Origin: UBA11524 sp963642705
Lineage (GTDB): Bacteria; Bacillota; Clostridia; Christensenellales; Aristaeellaceae
Assembly: GCA_963642705.1 (NCBI GenBank)
Contig: CAVIHU010000005.1
Coordinates: forward strand, 1 to 64,000
Length of the DNA stretch: 64,000 nucleotides
Direction: 5' to 3'
A program made the translations under genes and the position numbers. A model generated the notes under the pieces. The model ran no database searches. It was not told the DNA's origin and saw only the letters and a list, made by a program, of their open reading frames with translations. Shown in pieces: positions 7,422 through 17,351 of the stretch. How positions within the stretch are numbered: the stretch's first letter is position 1; every line of letters begins with the position of its first letter.

Positions 7422-9134
7422 ATGCAGTGTACCGGCGCGAAAATCCTGATGGAATGCCTTGTCGAACAGGGCGTCGATACCATCTTCGGCTATCCGGGCG
7501 GAACCATTCTCAACGTGTACGACGAGCTGTACAGCTACGAGGCGGACGGACGCATCCGCCATTATCTGACAGCGCACGAGCAGGGTGCATGCCACGCCGC
7601 TGACGGCTATGCCCGTTCGACAGGGCGCGTTGGCGTATGCTTCGCCACGTCCGGCCCCGGCTGCACCAACCTGGTCACCGGCATCGCCACCGCCTATATG
7701 GATTCCTCTCCCATCGTCTGCATTACCTGCAACGTCGGCACATCCCTGCTGGGCAAAGACTCCTTCCAGGAGGTCGACATCACCGGCGTGACGATGCCCA
7801 TCACCAAGTGCAATTACCTCGTCCGCTCGATTGATGAGCTGGCGGATGTCATCCGCGAGGCCTTCGCCATTGCGCGCAGCGGCCGCCCCGGTCCCGTGCT
7901 GATCGACATTCCCAAGAATGTCACTGCGGAAAAGACGGAATACGAGCCGCTTCCCCGCAGCGCTCACGGCACGACCGGCCGCCTCGGCAAGCTGATTAAG
8001 CGCTCCAGCCAGGATTTCAAGGCGCCTGAACCTGACCACCGCGACATCGATAAGCTGGTGGACATGATTGCCGCATCGAAGAAGCCGCTGCTGATTTGCG
8101 GCGGCGGCGTTGTCCGCTCTCGTGCACACCGCGAATTCGAGGCGCTGGCGAACCGCATCGATTCGCCGGTTGCGATCACGCTTATGGGCGCCGGCGGCTT
8201 CCGCGGACGCAATCCCCTGACGACCGGGATGATTGGCATGCACGGCTCGCAGGCCTCCAACATGGCGGTGGACGCGTGCGATCTGCTGATTGCCGTCGGC
8301 TGCCGCTTCTCCGACCGCGTCGCACTCAAGCCCGCGACCTTCGCGCGCAACGCCAAAATCGTCCAGATTGACATTGACCGCAGCGAAATCAACAAGAACG
8401 TGCAGACCGACCACCATATCATCGGTGATGCGAGGCGCGTGCTGGAGCTGCTGCTTGACCGTGTGCCGGGCATGAAGCATGATGAGTGGAAGCAATACGT
8501 TTTCTCCTTCAAGACGGAGACGGAATACGACGCCACGGACGACCACCTCACGCCCAGCCAGGTGCTTTCCTCGCTCGCCAGCCTGACGCCGCAGGACACC
8601 ATCGTTGCGACCGACGTCGGTCAGCATCAGATGTGGGCGATTCAGCACTTCCACTTCGATTATCCGGGTCAGCTGCTCACGTCCGGCGGCTTCGGCACGA
8701 TGGGCTTCGGACTGGGCGCCGCTATCGGCGCGCAGGTCGCTCATCCGGACAAGGTCGTCCTGCATATCACCGGCGACGGCGGCTTCCGCATGAACTGCAA
8801 CGAGCTGGCGACCGAACAGTACTACAAGCTGCCTATCATCAACGTGCTGTTCAACAACGGCACATTGGGCATGGTTCGCCAGTGGCAGACGCTGATTTAC
8901 CAGCAGCACTACGAGGCGACCACCCTTGACCGTGCGCCCGACTTTGTGAAGCTGGCGGAAGCCTACGGGCTGTCCGGCCGCCGCGTCCACAACCAGCAGG
9001 AGCTGGAGGAAGCCATCGCCGAGGCGCTCCGCTGCGGTCACGGCTACATCATCGACTGCGTCATCGATATCGACGAGAAGGTTCGCCCGATGGTCGGCGG
9101 CGGCAGTCATATTACCGAATTTATGCTCAATTAA
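7422..9134 (+). CDS. ilvB: Acetolactate synthase, large (catalytic) subunit
   Basis: This 570-residue ThDP enzyme joins two pyruvates, or pyruvate and 2-ketobutyrate, in the first common step of Val, Leu and Ile synthesis. The N-terminal Pyr domain has IFGYPGGT and the catalytic Glu in LTAHEQGACHAADGYAR. A central FAD/transhydrogenase-like domain follows. The C-terminal PP domain has the GDGGFRMNCNE...LFNN ThDP/Mg motif. The ATG at 7422 is preceded by AAAGGAGG; an upstream in-frame extension is rejected because it crosses the attenuator hairpin. ilvN follows 19 bases later. Confidence 0.97.
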   Translation: MQCTGAKILMECLVEQGVDTIFGYPGGTILNVYDELYSYEADGRIRHYLTAHEQGACHAADGYARSTGRVGVCFATSGPGCTNLVTGIATAYMDSSPIVCITCNVGTSLLGKDSFQEVDITGVTMPITKCNYLVRSIDELADVIREAFAIARSGRPGPVLIDIPKNVTAEKTEYEPLPRSAHGTTGRLGKLIKRSSQDFKAPEPDHRDIDKLVDMIAASKKPLLICGGGVVRSRAHREFEALANRIDSPVAITLMGAGGFRGRNPLTTGMIGMHGSQASNMAVDACDLLIAVGCRFSDRVALKPATFARNAKIVQIDIDRSEINKNVQTDHHIIGDARRVLELLLDRVPGMKHDEWKQYVFSFKTETEYDATDDHLTPSQVLSSLASLTPQDTIVATDVGQHQMWAIQHFHFDYPGQLLTSGGFGTMGFGLGAAIGAQVAHPDKVVLHITGDGGFRMNCNELATEQYYKLPIINVLFNNGTLGMVRQWQTLIYQQHYEATTLDRAPDFVKLAEAYGLSGRRVHNQQELEEAIAEALRCGHGYIIDCVIDIDEKVRPMVGGGSHITEFMLN

Positions 9135-9153
9135 CGAAAGGAGGCAGACCCCC

Positions 9154-9705
9154 ATGAATCCCACGGCACGCAAAACACTCGCCGTCCTGGTTGACAACGA
9201 GGCCGGCGTCCTTTCCCGCGTGGTGCGGCTTTTCTCCGGCAAGGGCTACAACATCGAGTCTCTTGCCGTGGGCACGACGGATGATCCCACCGTTTCACGC
9301 ATCACCATCGAAATCCTCGCCAGCGACGAGCAGACGCTGCTCATTTCCTCCCAGCTGCGGAAGCTGATCTGTGTTCATTCCGTCAAGACGCTCAATGCCG
9401 AGCACGCCATCCGGCGCGAGCTGGTGCTGATCAAGGTCAACGCCGCAACGAGCGAGACGCGCAACGAAGTCATCCAGATCGCCAACATCTTCCGCGCCGC
9501 CATCATCGACGTCTCCGTGGCGTCCTTGACCCTTGCTGTCATTGGCGATGAGAGCAAGGCTGAAGCTATCCAAAACCTCCTTCGGGAGTTTGGAATCCTC
9601 GAACTGGTGCGCACCGGCATGATCGCACTGGAACGCGGACAGTTCACCATTGACGAACAGACCAAAGTAAAAGGAGAGTACGACTATGGCAAAAATGTAC
9701 TATGA
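9154..9705 (+). CDS. ilvN: Acetolactate synthase, small (regulatory) subunit
   Basis: The 183-residue regulatory subunit has an N-terminal ACT domain (LAVLVDNEAGVLSRVVRLFS, residues 9-28, then GYNIESLAVG) and a C-terminal ALS_ss_C domain. It binds IlvB, raises its activity and carries feedback inhibition by valine. The ribosome site AAAGGAGG is 13 bases before the ATG. Its last 20 bases overlap the ilvC start in another frame, which implies translational coupling. Confidence 0.95.
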   Translation: MNPTARKTLAVLVDNEAGVLSRVVRLFSGKGYNIESLAVGTTDDPTVSRITIEILASDEQTLLISSQLRKLICVHSVKTLNAEHAIRRELVLIKVNAATSETRNEVIQIANIFRAAIIDVSVASLTLAVIGDESKAEAIQNLLREFGILELVRTGMIALERGQFTIDEQTKVKGEYDYGKNVL

Positions 9706-10705
9706 AAAAGACTGCGACCTGAACAAGCTGACCGGCAAGACCGTCGCCGTCATCGGCTACGGCTCTCAGGGACATGCGCACGCGCTGAACCTGCGTGATT
9801 CCGGCGTTGATGTCATTGTCGGACTGCGCAAGGGCGGCAAGAGCTGGCCCGTTGCCGTGAAGGACGGCTTCGACGTCATGACGGTGCCGGAGGCGGCGCA
9901 GAAGGCTGACATCATCATGATTCTGATCAATGACGAGAAGCAGGCGGACATGTACAGGCAGGACATCGCGCCCTACCTGACCGAGGGCAAGGCAATCGCC
10001 TTCGCGCACGGCTTCAACATCCGCTATCAGCAGATTGTTCCGCCGGCGGGCGTTGACGTGTTCATGGCTGCCCCGAAGGGTCCCGGTCACACCGTCCGCA
10101 GCACCTATGTTGTGGGCAAGGGTGTGCCGTGCCTCGTCGCTGTGGAGCAGGATGCAACCGGTCACTGCCTTGACACGGCGCTGGCGTACATTGCCGGCAT
10201 CGGCGGCGCGCGCGCGGGCATCATGGAGACGACCATGCACGACGAGACCGAGACCGACCTGTTCGGCGAGCAGGCTGTGCTGTGCGGCGGCATTGTCGAG
10301 CTGATGCGCTGCGGCTTCGAGACGCTGGTGGAGGCTGGCTACGAGCCCGAAAATGCTTATTTCGAGTGCATCCACGAGATGAAGCTGATTGTCGACCTGC
10401 TCAACAAGGGCGGCATCGCGGCGATGAACTATTCCATCTCCGATACCGCGGAATACGGCGAGTACGTGTCCGGTCCGCGCGTCCTGCCCTATGAGCAGAC
10501 CAAGGCCAACATGAAGGCAGTCCTCAACGACATTCAGGACGGCACCTTCGCCGGCAAGTGGATTGCCGAGAACAAGAATGGCCGCTGCTTCTTCAACAGC
10601 CACCGCGATGCCCTTGCAAAGCACCCGATGGAAATCATCGGCAAGCAGCTCCGCGAGCAGATGCTCTGGAAGAACGACTCCAACCTCGATAATGCTTCTA
10701 ATTAA
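9686..10705 (+). CDS. ilvC: Ketol-acid reductoisomerase
   Basis: The 339-residue class I KARI converts acetolactate or acetohydroxybutyrate to the dihydroxy acids with NAD(P)H and Mg. The Rossmann motif GYGSQGHAHALNLRDSG lies at about residues 25-41. The C-terminal knotted helical domain has the metal-binding DETETDLFGEQ and ECIHEMKL motifs. Loop residues after LRKGG (K and S) are the usual NADPH-preference region. The start overlaps the end of ilvN, with AAAGGAGA before the ATG. A 400-base gap separates it from ilvD. Confidence 0.97.
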   Translation: MAKMYYEKDCDLNKLTGKTVAVIGYGSQGHAHALNLRDSGVDVIVGLRKGGKSWPVAVKDGFDVMTVPEAAQKADIIMILINDEKQADMYRQDIAPYLTEGKAIAFAHGFNIRYQQIVPPAGVDVFMAAPKGPGHTVRSTYVVGKGVPCLVAVEQDATGHCLDTALAYIAGIGGARAGIMETTMHDETETDLFGEQAVLCGGIVELMRCGFETLVEAGYEPENAYFECIHEMKLIVDLLNKGGIAAMNYSISDTAEYGEYVSGPRVLPYEQTKANMKAVLNDIQDGTFAGKWIAENKNGRCFFNSHRDALAKHPMEIIGKQLREQMLWKNDSNLDNASN

Positions 10706-11108
10706 GCAGAGGAGCTGTCCCTGAACCCTGCCAGAGGGAGTTCATCCTTTCCGGACGCCCTTTTCGTCATGCTGTTTGTACGAGGGGCAGGGGATTGGCG
10801 TTTACGGATGTGCATTTCCGCAGCAGGTTTGTAAGGCGGCGCATCCTATGGGTCGCCTAAGATCAGGAATGAACGCCTGTATGGCTCCGAAGGAGTCCGG
10901 GAAATCAGGCGAAGCCTGCGAGCGCAAAGCATCCGAACAAACAGCATTTTCAAACAAGCAAAATTTACCCGTTAAGATCGATGCTCATCATCCGGACAGC
11001 AGAAAGGCGCTTCAAGCCCTTCTGCTGTCCTGCCGCTAACGCTGGGGCATGACCCGGTCGCAGCGCTCACAAGAAAAAACATCAACACAACATCAGGAGG
11101 GAATCACA
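10706..11108 (+). other. Intergenic region ilvC-ilvD with strong hairpin and repeat trace
   Basis: No convincing gene lies in these 400 bases. At 10994-11030 GGACAGCAGAA pairs perfectly with TTCTGCTGTCC, and the stem extends inward by GGC/GCC past one A-C mismatch. No T run follows, so it is not a standard terminator. Bases 10876-10925 (a GCTCCGAAGGAGTC-type stretch, then GCGAAGCCTGCGAGCGC) resemble a stretch at 49888-49940, which suggests a degenerate dispersed repeat. No clear promoter was found. Confidence 0.6.
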
Positions 11109-12770
11109 TTGCTGTCTGAAAACATCAAAAACGGCGTTGAACGCGCCCCGAACCGTTCCCTGCTCTACGCGCTCGGTCTGACCGACGAGGAAATCCGTAA
11201 GCCGCTCATTGGCGTTGTTTCTTCCTATAACGAGATTGTGCCCGGTCACATGAACATCGACAAAATCGCTGATGCGGTTAAGGCGGGCGTCCGCGCGGCA
11301 GGCGGCACGCCGATCATGTTCCCGGCCATCGCAGTCTGCGACGGCATCGCCATGGGGCATATCGGCATGAAGTATTCCCTCGTCACGCGCGACCTGATTG
11401 CCGATTCCACCGAGGCGATGGCCATTGCGCACCAGTTCGACGGTCTCGTCATGATCCCCAACTGCGATAAGAACGTGCCCGGTCTGCTGATGGCTGCGGC
11501 GCGCCTGAATATTCCCTGCATCTTCGTTTCCGGCGGTCCGATGCTCGCCGGACATCTGACCGACGGCCGCCGCACGTGCCTGAGCCATATGTTCGAGGCG
11601 GTCGGCGCGTTCAAGGCCGGTACGCTCGACGACGATGGCGTGCGCAATTACGAGGAAAACGCATGCCCGTCCTGCGGCAGCTGCTCCGGCATGTACACGG
11701 CAAACTCCATGAACTGCCTGACCGAGGCGCTCGGCATGGGTCTGCCGGGCAACGGCACGATTCCTGCACCGTATTCCGCGCGCCTGCGCCTTGCCAAAAA
11801 GGCCGGTATGCAGATCATGACGCTGGTGGAAAAGAACATCCGCCCACGCGACATCATGACCCCTGCCGCCTTCAACAACGCCGAAACCGTTGACATGGCG
11901 CTGGGCTGCTCCACCAACACGATGCTGCATCTGCCCGCCATCGCCCATGAAGCCGGTCTGACCATCGATCTTGACCATGCCAACGACATCTCCGCGCACA
12001 CGCCGAACCTGTGCCACCTCGCACCGGCAGGCGACACGTTCATGGAGGATCTTGACCGCGCCGGCGGCGTCCTCGCGGTGATGAAGGAGCTGACGAAGAA
12101 GAACCTGCTGGACACGACCGTTATGACGTGCACAGGCAAAACCATGGCGGAGAACCTCGAAGGCGCCGTCAACCGCGATGAAAACATCATCCGTCCGATT
12201 GACCGTCCGTATTCCGCCAGCGGCGGCATTGCCGTGCTCAGGGGCAATCTTGCGAAGGATGGCTGCGTCGTTAAGCAGAGCGCCGTTGCACCGGAAATGA
12301 TGGTGCATGAAGGACCTGCGCGCGTGTTCGACAGCGAGGAGGATGCCATCGCCGCGATTTACGCCAGGAAGATCGTGCCGGGCGACGTTGTGGTCATCCG
12401 CTATGAGGGTCCTAAGGGCGGTCCCGGCATGCGCGAGATGCTCAATCCCACCTCCGCGATTTGCGGCATGGGTCTGGGTGAAAGCGTTGCCCTGCTGACG
12501 GACGGCCGTTTCTCCGGCGCAACGAGAGGCGCGTCCATCGGGCATATCAGCCCCGAGGCGGCTGCAGGCGGTCTGATTGCCCTGGTGGAAGAGGGCGACC
12601 GCATCGCGATTGATATCCCGAAGTGCAGGATTGAGCTGAAGGTGGACGAGGAGACGCTGGCGAAGCGCCGTGCGGCATGGGTCTGCCCCGAACCGAAGGT
12701 CAAAACCGGCTATCTTGCGCGCTATGCGAAGCTGGTTTCCTCGGCGGATAAGGGTGCCATTTTGGAATAA
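11109..12770 (+). CDS. ilvD: Dihydroxy-acid dehydratase
   Basis: The 553-residue Fe-S enzyme dehydrates dihydroxy acids to 2-ketoisovalerate and 2-keto-3-methylvalerate. Cluster-ligand motifs are visible: PNCDKNVPG near residue 120 and ACPSCGSCSGMYTANSMNCL near residue 195. The conserved GRFSGATRG lies near residue 470. The likely start is TTG at 11109, because AGGAGG (11095-11100) sits exactly 8 bases upstream and the protein then begins LLSENIKNGVERAPNRSLLY as in relatives. The upstream in-frame ATG at 11049 has no ribosome site. Followed by a 168-base gap and leuA. Confidence 0.96.
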   Translation: MLSENIKNGVERAPNRSLLYALGLTDEEIRKPLIGVVSSYNEIVPGHMNIDKIADAVKAGVRAAGGTPIMFPAIAVCDGIAMGHIGMKYSLVTRDLIADSTEAMAIAHQFDGLVMIPNCDKNVPGLLMAAARLNIPCIFVSGGPMLAGHLTDGRRTCLSHMFEAVGAFKAGTLDDDGVRNYEENACPSCGSCSGMYTANSMNCLTEALGMGLPGNGTIPAPYSARLRLAKKAGMQIMTLVEKNIRPRDIMTPAAFNNAETVDMALGCSTNTMLHLPAIAHEAGLTIDLDHANDISAHTPNLCHLAPAGDTFMEDLDRAGGVLAVMKELTKKNLLDTTVMTCTGKTMAENLEGAVNRDENIIRPIDRPYSASGGIAVLRGNLAKDGCVVKQSAVAPEMMVHEGPARVFDSEEDAIAAIYARKIVPGDVVVIRYEGPKGGPGMREMLNPTSAICGMGLGESVALLTDGRFSGATRGASIGHISPEAAAGGLIALVEEGDRIAIDIPKCRIELKVDEETLAKRRAAWVCPEPKVKTGYLARYAKLVSSADKGAILE

Positions 12771-12938
12771 AAACGGATTGGAAAAGAGCTGAATGAAAGG
12801 GGCGAAGCTCCCTTTGATGCGGCGAAGGTTTTTGCGTCTGCGGATGCGGGCAGGGGCTTTCCGCCCGCCCCTGCACCCTTCGGGATGCACTCTTTAATAG
12901 CACAGTCCCGGACTGTTTGAAAGGATGGTTCCGCGCTC

Positions 12939-14483
12939 ATGAAACAGATTCAGATTTTTGATACGACGCTGCGCGACGGGGAGCAGTCGCCCGGGTGCTC
13001 GATGAACCTCAAGGAGAAGATTGAGGTCGCGAAGTGCCTTGAGCGGCTGAAGGTGGACGTCATTGAAGCAGGCTTTGCCATTTCCTCGCCGGGCGACTTC
13101 GAGAGCGTCAGGACAATCGCGGAAACAGTGAAGGACTGCTCGGTCGCGTCGCTCGCGCGATGCACGGAGAAGGACATCGACTGCGCGTGGGAGGCAGTCA
13201 GGAACGCTGCGGATCCGCGCATTCACGTGTTCCTTGCGACGTCGCCGCTCCATATGGAATACAAGCTGAAAATGACGCCGGATCAGGTGGTGGAGCGCAC
13301 CGGCGCGATGGTCGCGCATGCAAGAAAGTATACGAGCAACATCGAGTTCTCCTGCGAGGACGCGACGCGCTCGGATACGGAGTTCCTGATTCGTGTCGTC
13401 AATGAAGCGGTCAGGAACGGCGCAACCGTCATCAACCTGCCCGACACCGTTGGCTATACCACGCCGGATGAGATGCGCAAGCTGATTGAGGACGTGATGG
13501 CTGGCGTGGAAAACAGCGATCTGGTGGATTTTTCCGTGCACTGCCACAACGATCTGGGCATGGCGGTCGCGAACTCGCTGGCAGGCGTGCTCGGCGGCGC
13601 CCGGCAGATTGAATGCACCATCAACGGTCTGGGCGAACGCGCGGGCAATACCGCGATGGAAGAAGTCGTCATGGCGATGCGCACGCGTCCCGACATCTTC
13701 GGCGACATGCCCTGCCGCATCGACACGACGCAAATCGCCCGTGCCAGCAAGACCGTCTATAACATCATCGGTCAGAGCGCACCGCTGACGAAGCCGATTG
13801 TCGGCGTGAATGCCTTCCGCCATGAGAGCGGCATCCATCAGCATGGCGTGCTCGCCAATAAGAAGACGTATGAGATTCTGACGCCGGAATCCGTCGGCAT
13901 TCACATGGATAACCTCGTGCTGGGCAAGCACTCCGGCAAGCATGCCTTCGCTGCGCGGCTCAAGGAAATGGGCTATGAGCTGCATGAAGAGGAGCTGGCA
14001 AGCTGCTTTGAGGAGTTCAAGCGCCTGTGCGACAAGAAGAAGAACGTCACCGACCAGGATATTCTCGCTATTGTCACGCATTCTGCCACGACGGATGAAG
14101 CCGAGGTGAACGGCTACAAGCTGGCATGGTTCGCCGTGCATACGTCCAACATGACGACATCGACCTCTGTCGTGCGGCTTGAGCTGGACGGACAGCAGTT
14201 TGAAGCAGTCTGCTCCGGCGACGGTCCTGTTGACGCGGCGTTCGAGGCGATTGACCAGATTATCCGCCCTGTCGAGCACACCTTCGACCTCTACCGCATC
14301 AATTCGATTTCTCCCGGCAAGGATACCATGGGCGATGTGTCCGTCAAGCTCAGCTGCGACAACCGCACCTTCTCCGGGCGCGGACTGCATACGAACATCG
14401 TCGAGGCGTCCGTCCGCGCATATATCAGTGCCATGAACAAGCTCCGCGCGTATGCCGCGAAGCGGGCGAAGGAGGCGAACTGA
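12939..14483 (+). CDS. leuA: 2-isopropylmalate synthase
   Basis: This 514-residue enzyme condenses acetyl-CoA with 2-ketoisovalerate, the committed step to leucine. The TIM-barrel domain opens with the DTTLRDGEQSPG signature (residues 7-18), and metal-binding HCHNDLG lies near residue 203. The C-terminal LeuA dimer/allosteric domain (about residues 390-505) is the leucine feedback site and appears complete. GAAAGGATGG precedes the ATG. The gap upstream (12771-12938) contains GC-rich inverted stretches near 12850-12885 but no clear terminator. Confidence 0.96.
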   Translation: MKQIQIFDTTLRDGEQSPGCSMNLKEKIEVAKCLERLKVDVIEAGFAISSPGDFESVRTIAETVKDCSVASLARCTEKDIDCAWEAVRNAADPRIHVFLATSPLHMEYKLKMTPDQVVERTGAMVAHARKYTSNIEFSCEDATRSDTEFLIRVVNEAVRNGATVINLPDTVGYTTPDEMRKLIEDVMAGVENSDLVDFSVHCHNDLGMAVANSLAGVLGGARQIECTINGLGERAGNTAMEEVVMAMRTRPDIFGDMPCRIDTTQIARASKTVYNIIGQSAPLTKPIVGVNAFRHESGIHQHGVLANKKTYEILTPESVGIHMDNLVLGKHSGKHAFAARLKEMGYELHEEELASCFEEFKRLCDKKKNVTDQDILAIVTHSATTDEAEVNGYKLAWFAVHTSNMTTSTSVVRLELDGQQFEAVCSGDGPVDAAFEAIDQIIRPVEHTFDLYRINSISPGKDTMGDVSVKLSCDNRTFSGRGLHTNIVEASVRAYISAMNKLRAYAAKRAKEAN

Positions 14484-14486
14484 CAC

Positions 14487-15761
14487 ATGGGCATGACCAT
14501 GACGCAGAAAATTCTTGCCGCGCATGCCGGACTGGACAGCGTGAAGCCCGGCGACCTCATCGAGGCAAAGCTCGATCTGGTGCTTGGCAACGACGTCACG
14601 ACCCCTGTTGCGGTCGACGTGTTCGAGAAGGCCGGCTTCGACCATGTGTTTGACAAGGACAAAATCGCCGTCGTCCTCGACCACTATACGCCCTGCAAGG
14701 ACATCAAGTCCGCGCAGCTGTGCAAGACGGCGCGTGATTTCGCGCATAAGCATCACATTTCACATTTCTTCGATGTCGGACAGGTCGGCATTGAGCATGC
14801 GCTGCTGCCGGAAAAGGGCCTTGTTGCGCCTGGTGAGCTGATTATCGGTGCGGACAGCCACACATGCACCTACGGCGCACTCGGCGCGTTCTCGACCGGC
14901 GTCGGCTCGACCGATATGGCGGCAGGTATGGCGTCGGGTGAAAACTGGTTCCGCGTGCCGAGCGCCATCAGGGTTGTGCTGAACGGCAGGATGCGCCCAT
15001 ACGTGTCCGGCAAGGACGTTATCCTGCACCTGATCGGGCTCATCGGCGTGGACGGCGCGCTGTACAGGAGCATCGAGTTCACCGGCGAGGGCGTCGGCAG
15101 CCTGAGCATGGATGACCGCTTCACCATCGCGAACATGGCGATTGAGGCGGGCGGCAAGAACGGCATTTTCCCGGTGGATGATAAGACGATTGAGTATGTT
15201 TCCTCCCGCGTGAGCCGTCCGTGGAGAGCGTTTGAGGCGGATGCGGATGCGGAATACGAGCGCACGGTCGAAATTGACCTGTCCGAGCTTGAATCCACCG
15301 TTTCGCTGCCGCATCTGCCCAGCAATACCAGGACGGTCGGCGAGGTCAAGGGCATGCCCATTCAGCAGGTCGTCATCGGCAGCTGCACGAACGGGCGCAT
15401 CAGCGACCTGCGACAGGCGGCGGAAATCCTCAAGGGGCATCATGTGCACGAGAATGTGCGATGCATCGTCATTCCGGCGACCCAGCAGGTTTCGCTGGAC
15501 TGCATCCGCGAGGGACTGACGGAAATCTTCATCGAGGCAGGCTGCGCCGTGTCTGCGCCGACCTGCGGTCCGTGCCTCGGCGGTCATATGGGCTGCATGT
15601 GCGAGGGGGAACGCGCCGTTGCCACGACGAACCGCAACTTTGTCGGCCGCATGGGTCACGTCAAGAGCGAAGTCATCCTTGCTTCTCCGGCGGTCGCGGC
15701 GGCATCCGCCATCATGGGCTGCGTCGCAGACCCGAACGACATTGCAAAGGAGGCGCTGTGA
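14487..15761 (+). CDS. leuC: 3-isopropylmalate dehydratase, large subunit
   Basis: The 424-residue aconitase-family subunit isomerises 2- to 3-isopropylmalate with LeuD. Fe-S cysteines are seen in VIGSCTNGR and PTCGPCLGGHMGC; ADSHTCTYGALGAF is the substrate-binding motif. The length fits the shorter bacterial/archaeal LeuC (HacA-like) family. It starts 3 bases after the leuA stop and ends 1 base before leuD, so translation is likely coupled. Confidence 0.95.
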   Translation: MGMTMTQKILAAHAGLDSVKPGDLIEAKLDLVLGNDVTTPVAVDVFEKAGFDHVFDKDKIAVVLDHYTPCKDIKSAQLCKTARDFAHKHHISHFFDVGQVGIEHALLPEKGLVAPGELIIGADSHTCTYGALGAFSTGVGSTDMAAGMASGENWFRVPSAIRVVLNGRMRPYVSGKDVILHLIGLIGVDGALYRSIEFTGEGVGSLSMDDRFTIANMAIEAGGKNGIFPVDDKTIEYVSSRVSRPWRAFEADADAEYERTVEIDLSELESTVSLPHLPSNTRTVGEVKGMPIQQVVIGSCTNGRISDLRQAAEILKGHHVHENVRCIVIPATQQVSLDCIREGLTEIFIEAGCAVSAPTCGPCLGGHMGCMCEGERAVATTNRNFVGRMGHVKSEVILASPAVAAASAIMGCVADPNDIAKEAL

Positions 15762-15762
15762 C

Positions 15763-16263
15763 ATGGTTAGCGGCAAGGTCTACAAATACGGCGACAACGT
15801 CGATACGGACGTCATCATTCCCGCCCGATACCTGAACGCGCCCTCGCCCGAGGAGCTCGCCAGGCACTGCATGGAGGATATCGACGCATCGTTCGCACAG
15901 AAGGTGCAGCCGGGCGATATCATCGTCGGCGGTGCAAACTTCGGATGCGGCTCCTCACGCGAGCATGCGCCCATCGCTATCCGTGCCTGCGGCGTGTCGT
16001 GCGTCATCGCGCCAAGCTTTGCGCGCATCTTCTACCGCAACGCCATCAACATCGGCTTCCCGATTCTGGAATGTCCCGAGGCGGCTGCGGAAATTGCAAA
16101 CGGCGATCAGGTCGCCGTTGATTTCGCTTCCGGCATCATCCGGGATGAAACGACCGGCAAGACCTATCATGCGGCGGCATTTCCGCCCTTTATCCGGAAA
16201 ATTATTGCGCACGGCGGTCTTCTGCCTTACCTGAAGGCTCGCCAGGCATCGGAGGCGAAGTGA
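15763..16263 (+). CDS. leuD: 3-isopropylmalate dehydratase, small subunit
   Basis: The 166-residue swivelling domain partner of LeuC carries the conserved GGANFGCGSSREHAP loop (about residues 50-64). The start at 15763 follows AAAGGAGG inside the end of leuC. The length is typical of the short LeuD type that pairs with a 420-residue LeuC. Confidence 0.95.
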   Translation: MVSGKVYKYGDNVDTDVIIPARYLNAPSPEELARHCMEDIDASFAQKVQPGDIIVGGANFGCGSSREHAPIAIRACGVSCVIAPSFARIFYRNAINIGFPILECPEAAAEIANGDQVAVDFASGIIRDETTGKTYHAAAFPPFIRKIIAHGGLLPYLKARQASEAK

Positions 16264-16264
16264 G

Positions 16265-17338
16265 ATGGAGAAGCACATCGCATTGCTGCGCGGCGACGGC
16301 ATCGGTCCGGAAATCGTCGACAGCGCCGTCAAGGTGCTGAAGGCTGTCGCATCGAAATTTGGTCACACGTTCACGTTCACGCGTTATTTGATCGGCGGCG
16401 CAGCGATTGATGAAACGGGCAGTCCGCTGCCGCAGGAGACGATCGACGGCTGTCTGGCATCCGACTCCGTGCTGCTGGGTGCGGTCGGCGGTCCCGGGTG
16501 GGACACGCTGCCGGCAAACATGCGCCCCGAAAAGGGACTGCTTGGCATCCGCTCCGCCATGGGACTGTACACGAATCTCCGGCCGGCGCGGCTCTATCCG
16601 GCGCTGAAGGAAGCTTGCCCGCTGCGCAGCGACATCGTGGCGCAGGGCTTCGACCTGATGATGGTGCGCGAGCTGACCGGCGGCATCTACTTCGGCGAAC
16701 GCGGCCGCCGCGAAGGGCAGTACGGTCCGGAAGCATACGACACCGAGCGCTACAGCGTCATGGAGATCGAGCGCATTGCCCGTGCCGCATTCGAGGCTGC
16801 ACGCAAGCGCCGAAAGAACGTCATCTCCATCGACAAGGCAAACGTACTGGAAACCTCCCGCCTGTGGCGCGAAACCGTGCACCGTATCGCGCAGGAATAT
16901 CCGGATGTGACCGTCACCGATATGCTGGTGGACAATGCAGCCATGCAGCTTGTCCGCCGTCCGAGCCAGTTTGACGTCGTCCTGACGAGCAACATGTTCG
17001 GCGACATCCTCTCCGATGAGGCAAGCCAGATTACCGGCTCCATCGGTCTGCTGCCGAGCGCGTCCCTCGGTGCGACAACGCGCGGCCTCTACGAGCCGAT
17101 TCACGGCTCTGCGCCGGATATCGCCGGTCAGAACAAGGCGAACCCCATTGCCACCATCCTGTCAGCCGCCATGATGCTCCGGTACGCCTTCGATATGAGC
17201 AAAGAGGCGGACTGCATCGAGAAGGCGGTTGAACAGGTGCTCGCGGACGGTCTGCGAACGGCAGACATCGTCGGCAATTCGGGCGTCACGCCGCTCACCT
17301 GTACGGAAATGACCGACGCGGTCATCGCGCGGCTGTAA
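16265..17338 (+). CDS. leuB: 3-isopropylmalate dehydrogenase
   Basis: The 357-residue NAD-dependent decarboxylating dehydrogenase makes 2-ketoisocaproate. It shows LRGDGIGPEIV at the N-terminus, the VGGPGWD loop, the substrate motif VRELTGGIYFG and the C-terminal SNMFGDILSDEASQITGS signature. It starts one base after leuD. The order leuA-C-D-B is complete, so all leucine-specific steps except the transaminase are here. Confidence 0.96.
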   Translation: MEKHIALLRGDGIGPEIVDSAVKVLKAVASKFGHTFTFTRYLIGGAAIDETGSPLPQETIDGCLASDSVLLGAVGGPGWDTLPANMRPEKGLLGIRSAMGLYTNLRPARLYPALKEACPLRSDIVAQGFDLMMVRELTGGIYFGERGRREGQYGPEAYDTERYSVMEIERIARAAFEAARKRRKNVISIDKANVLETSRLWRETVHRIAQEYPDVTVTDMLVDNAAMQLVRRPSQFDVVLTSNMFGDILSDEASQITGSIGLLPSASLGATTRGLYEPIHGSAPDIAGQNKANPIATILSAAMMLRYAFDMSKEADCIEKAVEQVLADGLRTADIVGNSGVTPLTCTEMTDAVIARL

Positions 17339-17351
17339 AAGAGGCGCGGAC

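Noticed and set aside
10776..11039. 87-codon ORF between ilvC and ilvD
   Set aside because: No ribosome site, no recognisable domain, crosses the strong hairpin and a degenerate repeat; not rich in branched-chain codons, so not a second leader peptide.
12922..12935. AGGATGGTTCCGCG before leuA, resembling the T-box core sequence
   Set aside because: Two mismatches, only 3 bases from the start codon, no specifier stem or terminator/antiterminator pair upstream; it is mostly the ribosome site, as also seen before the ilv leader peptide (AAAGGATGG).
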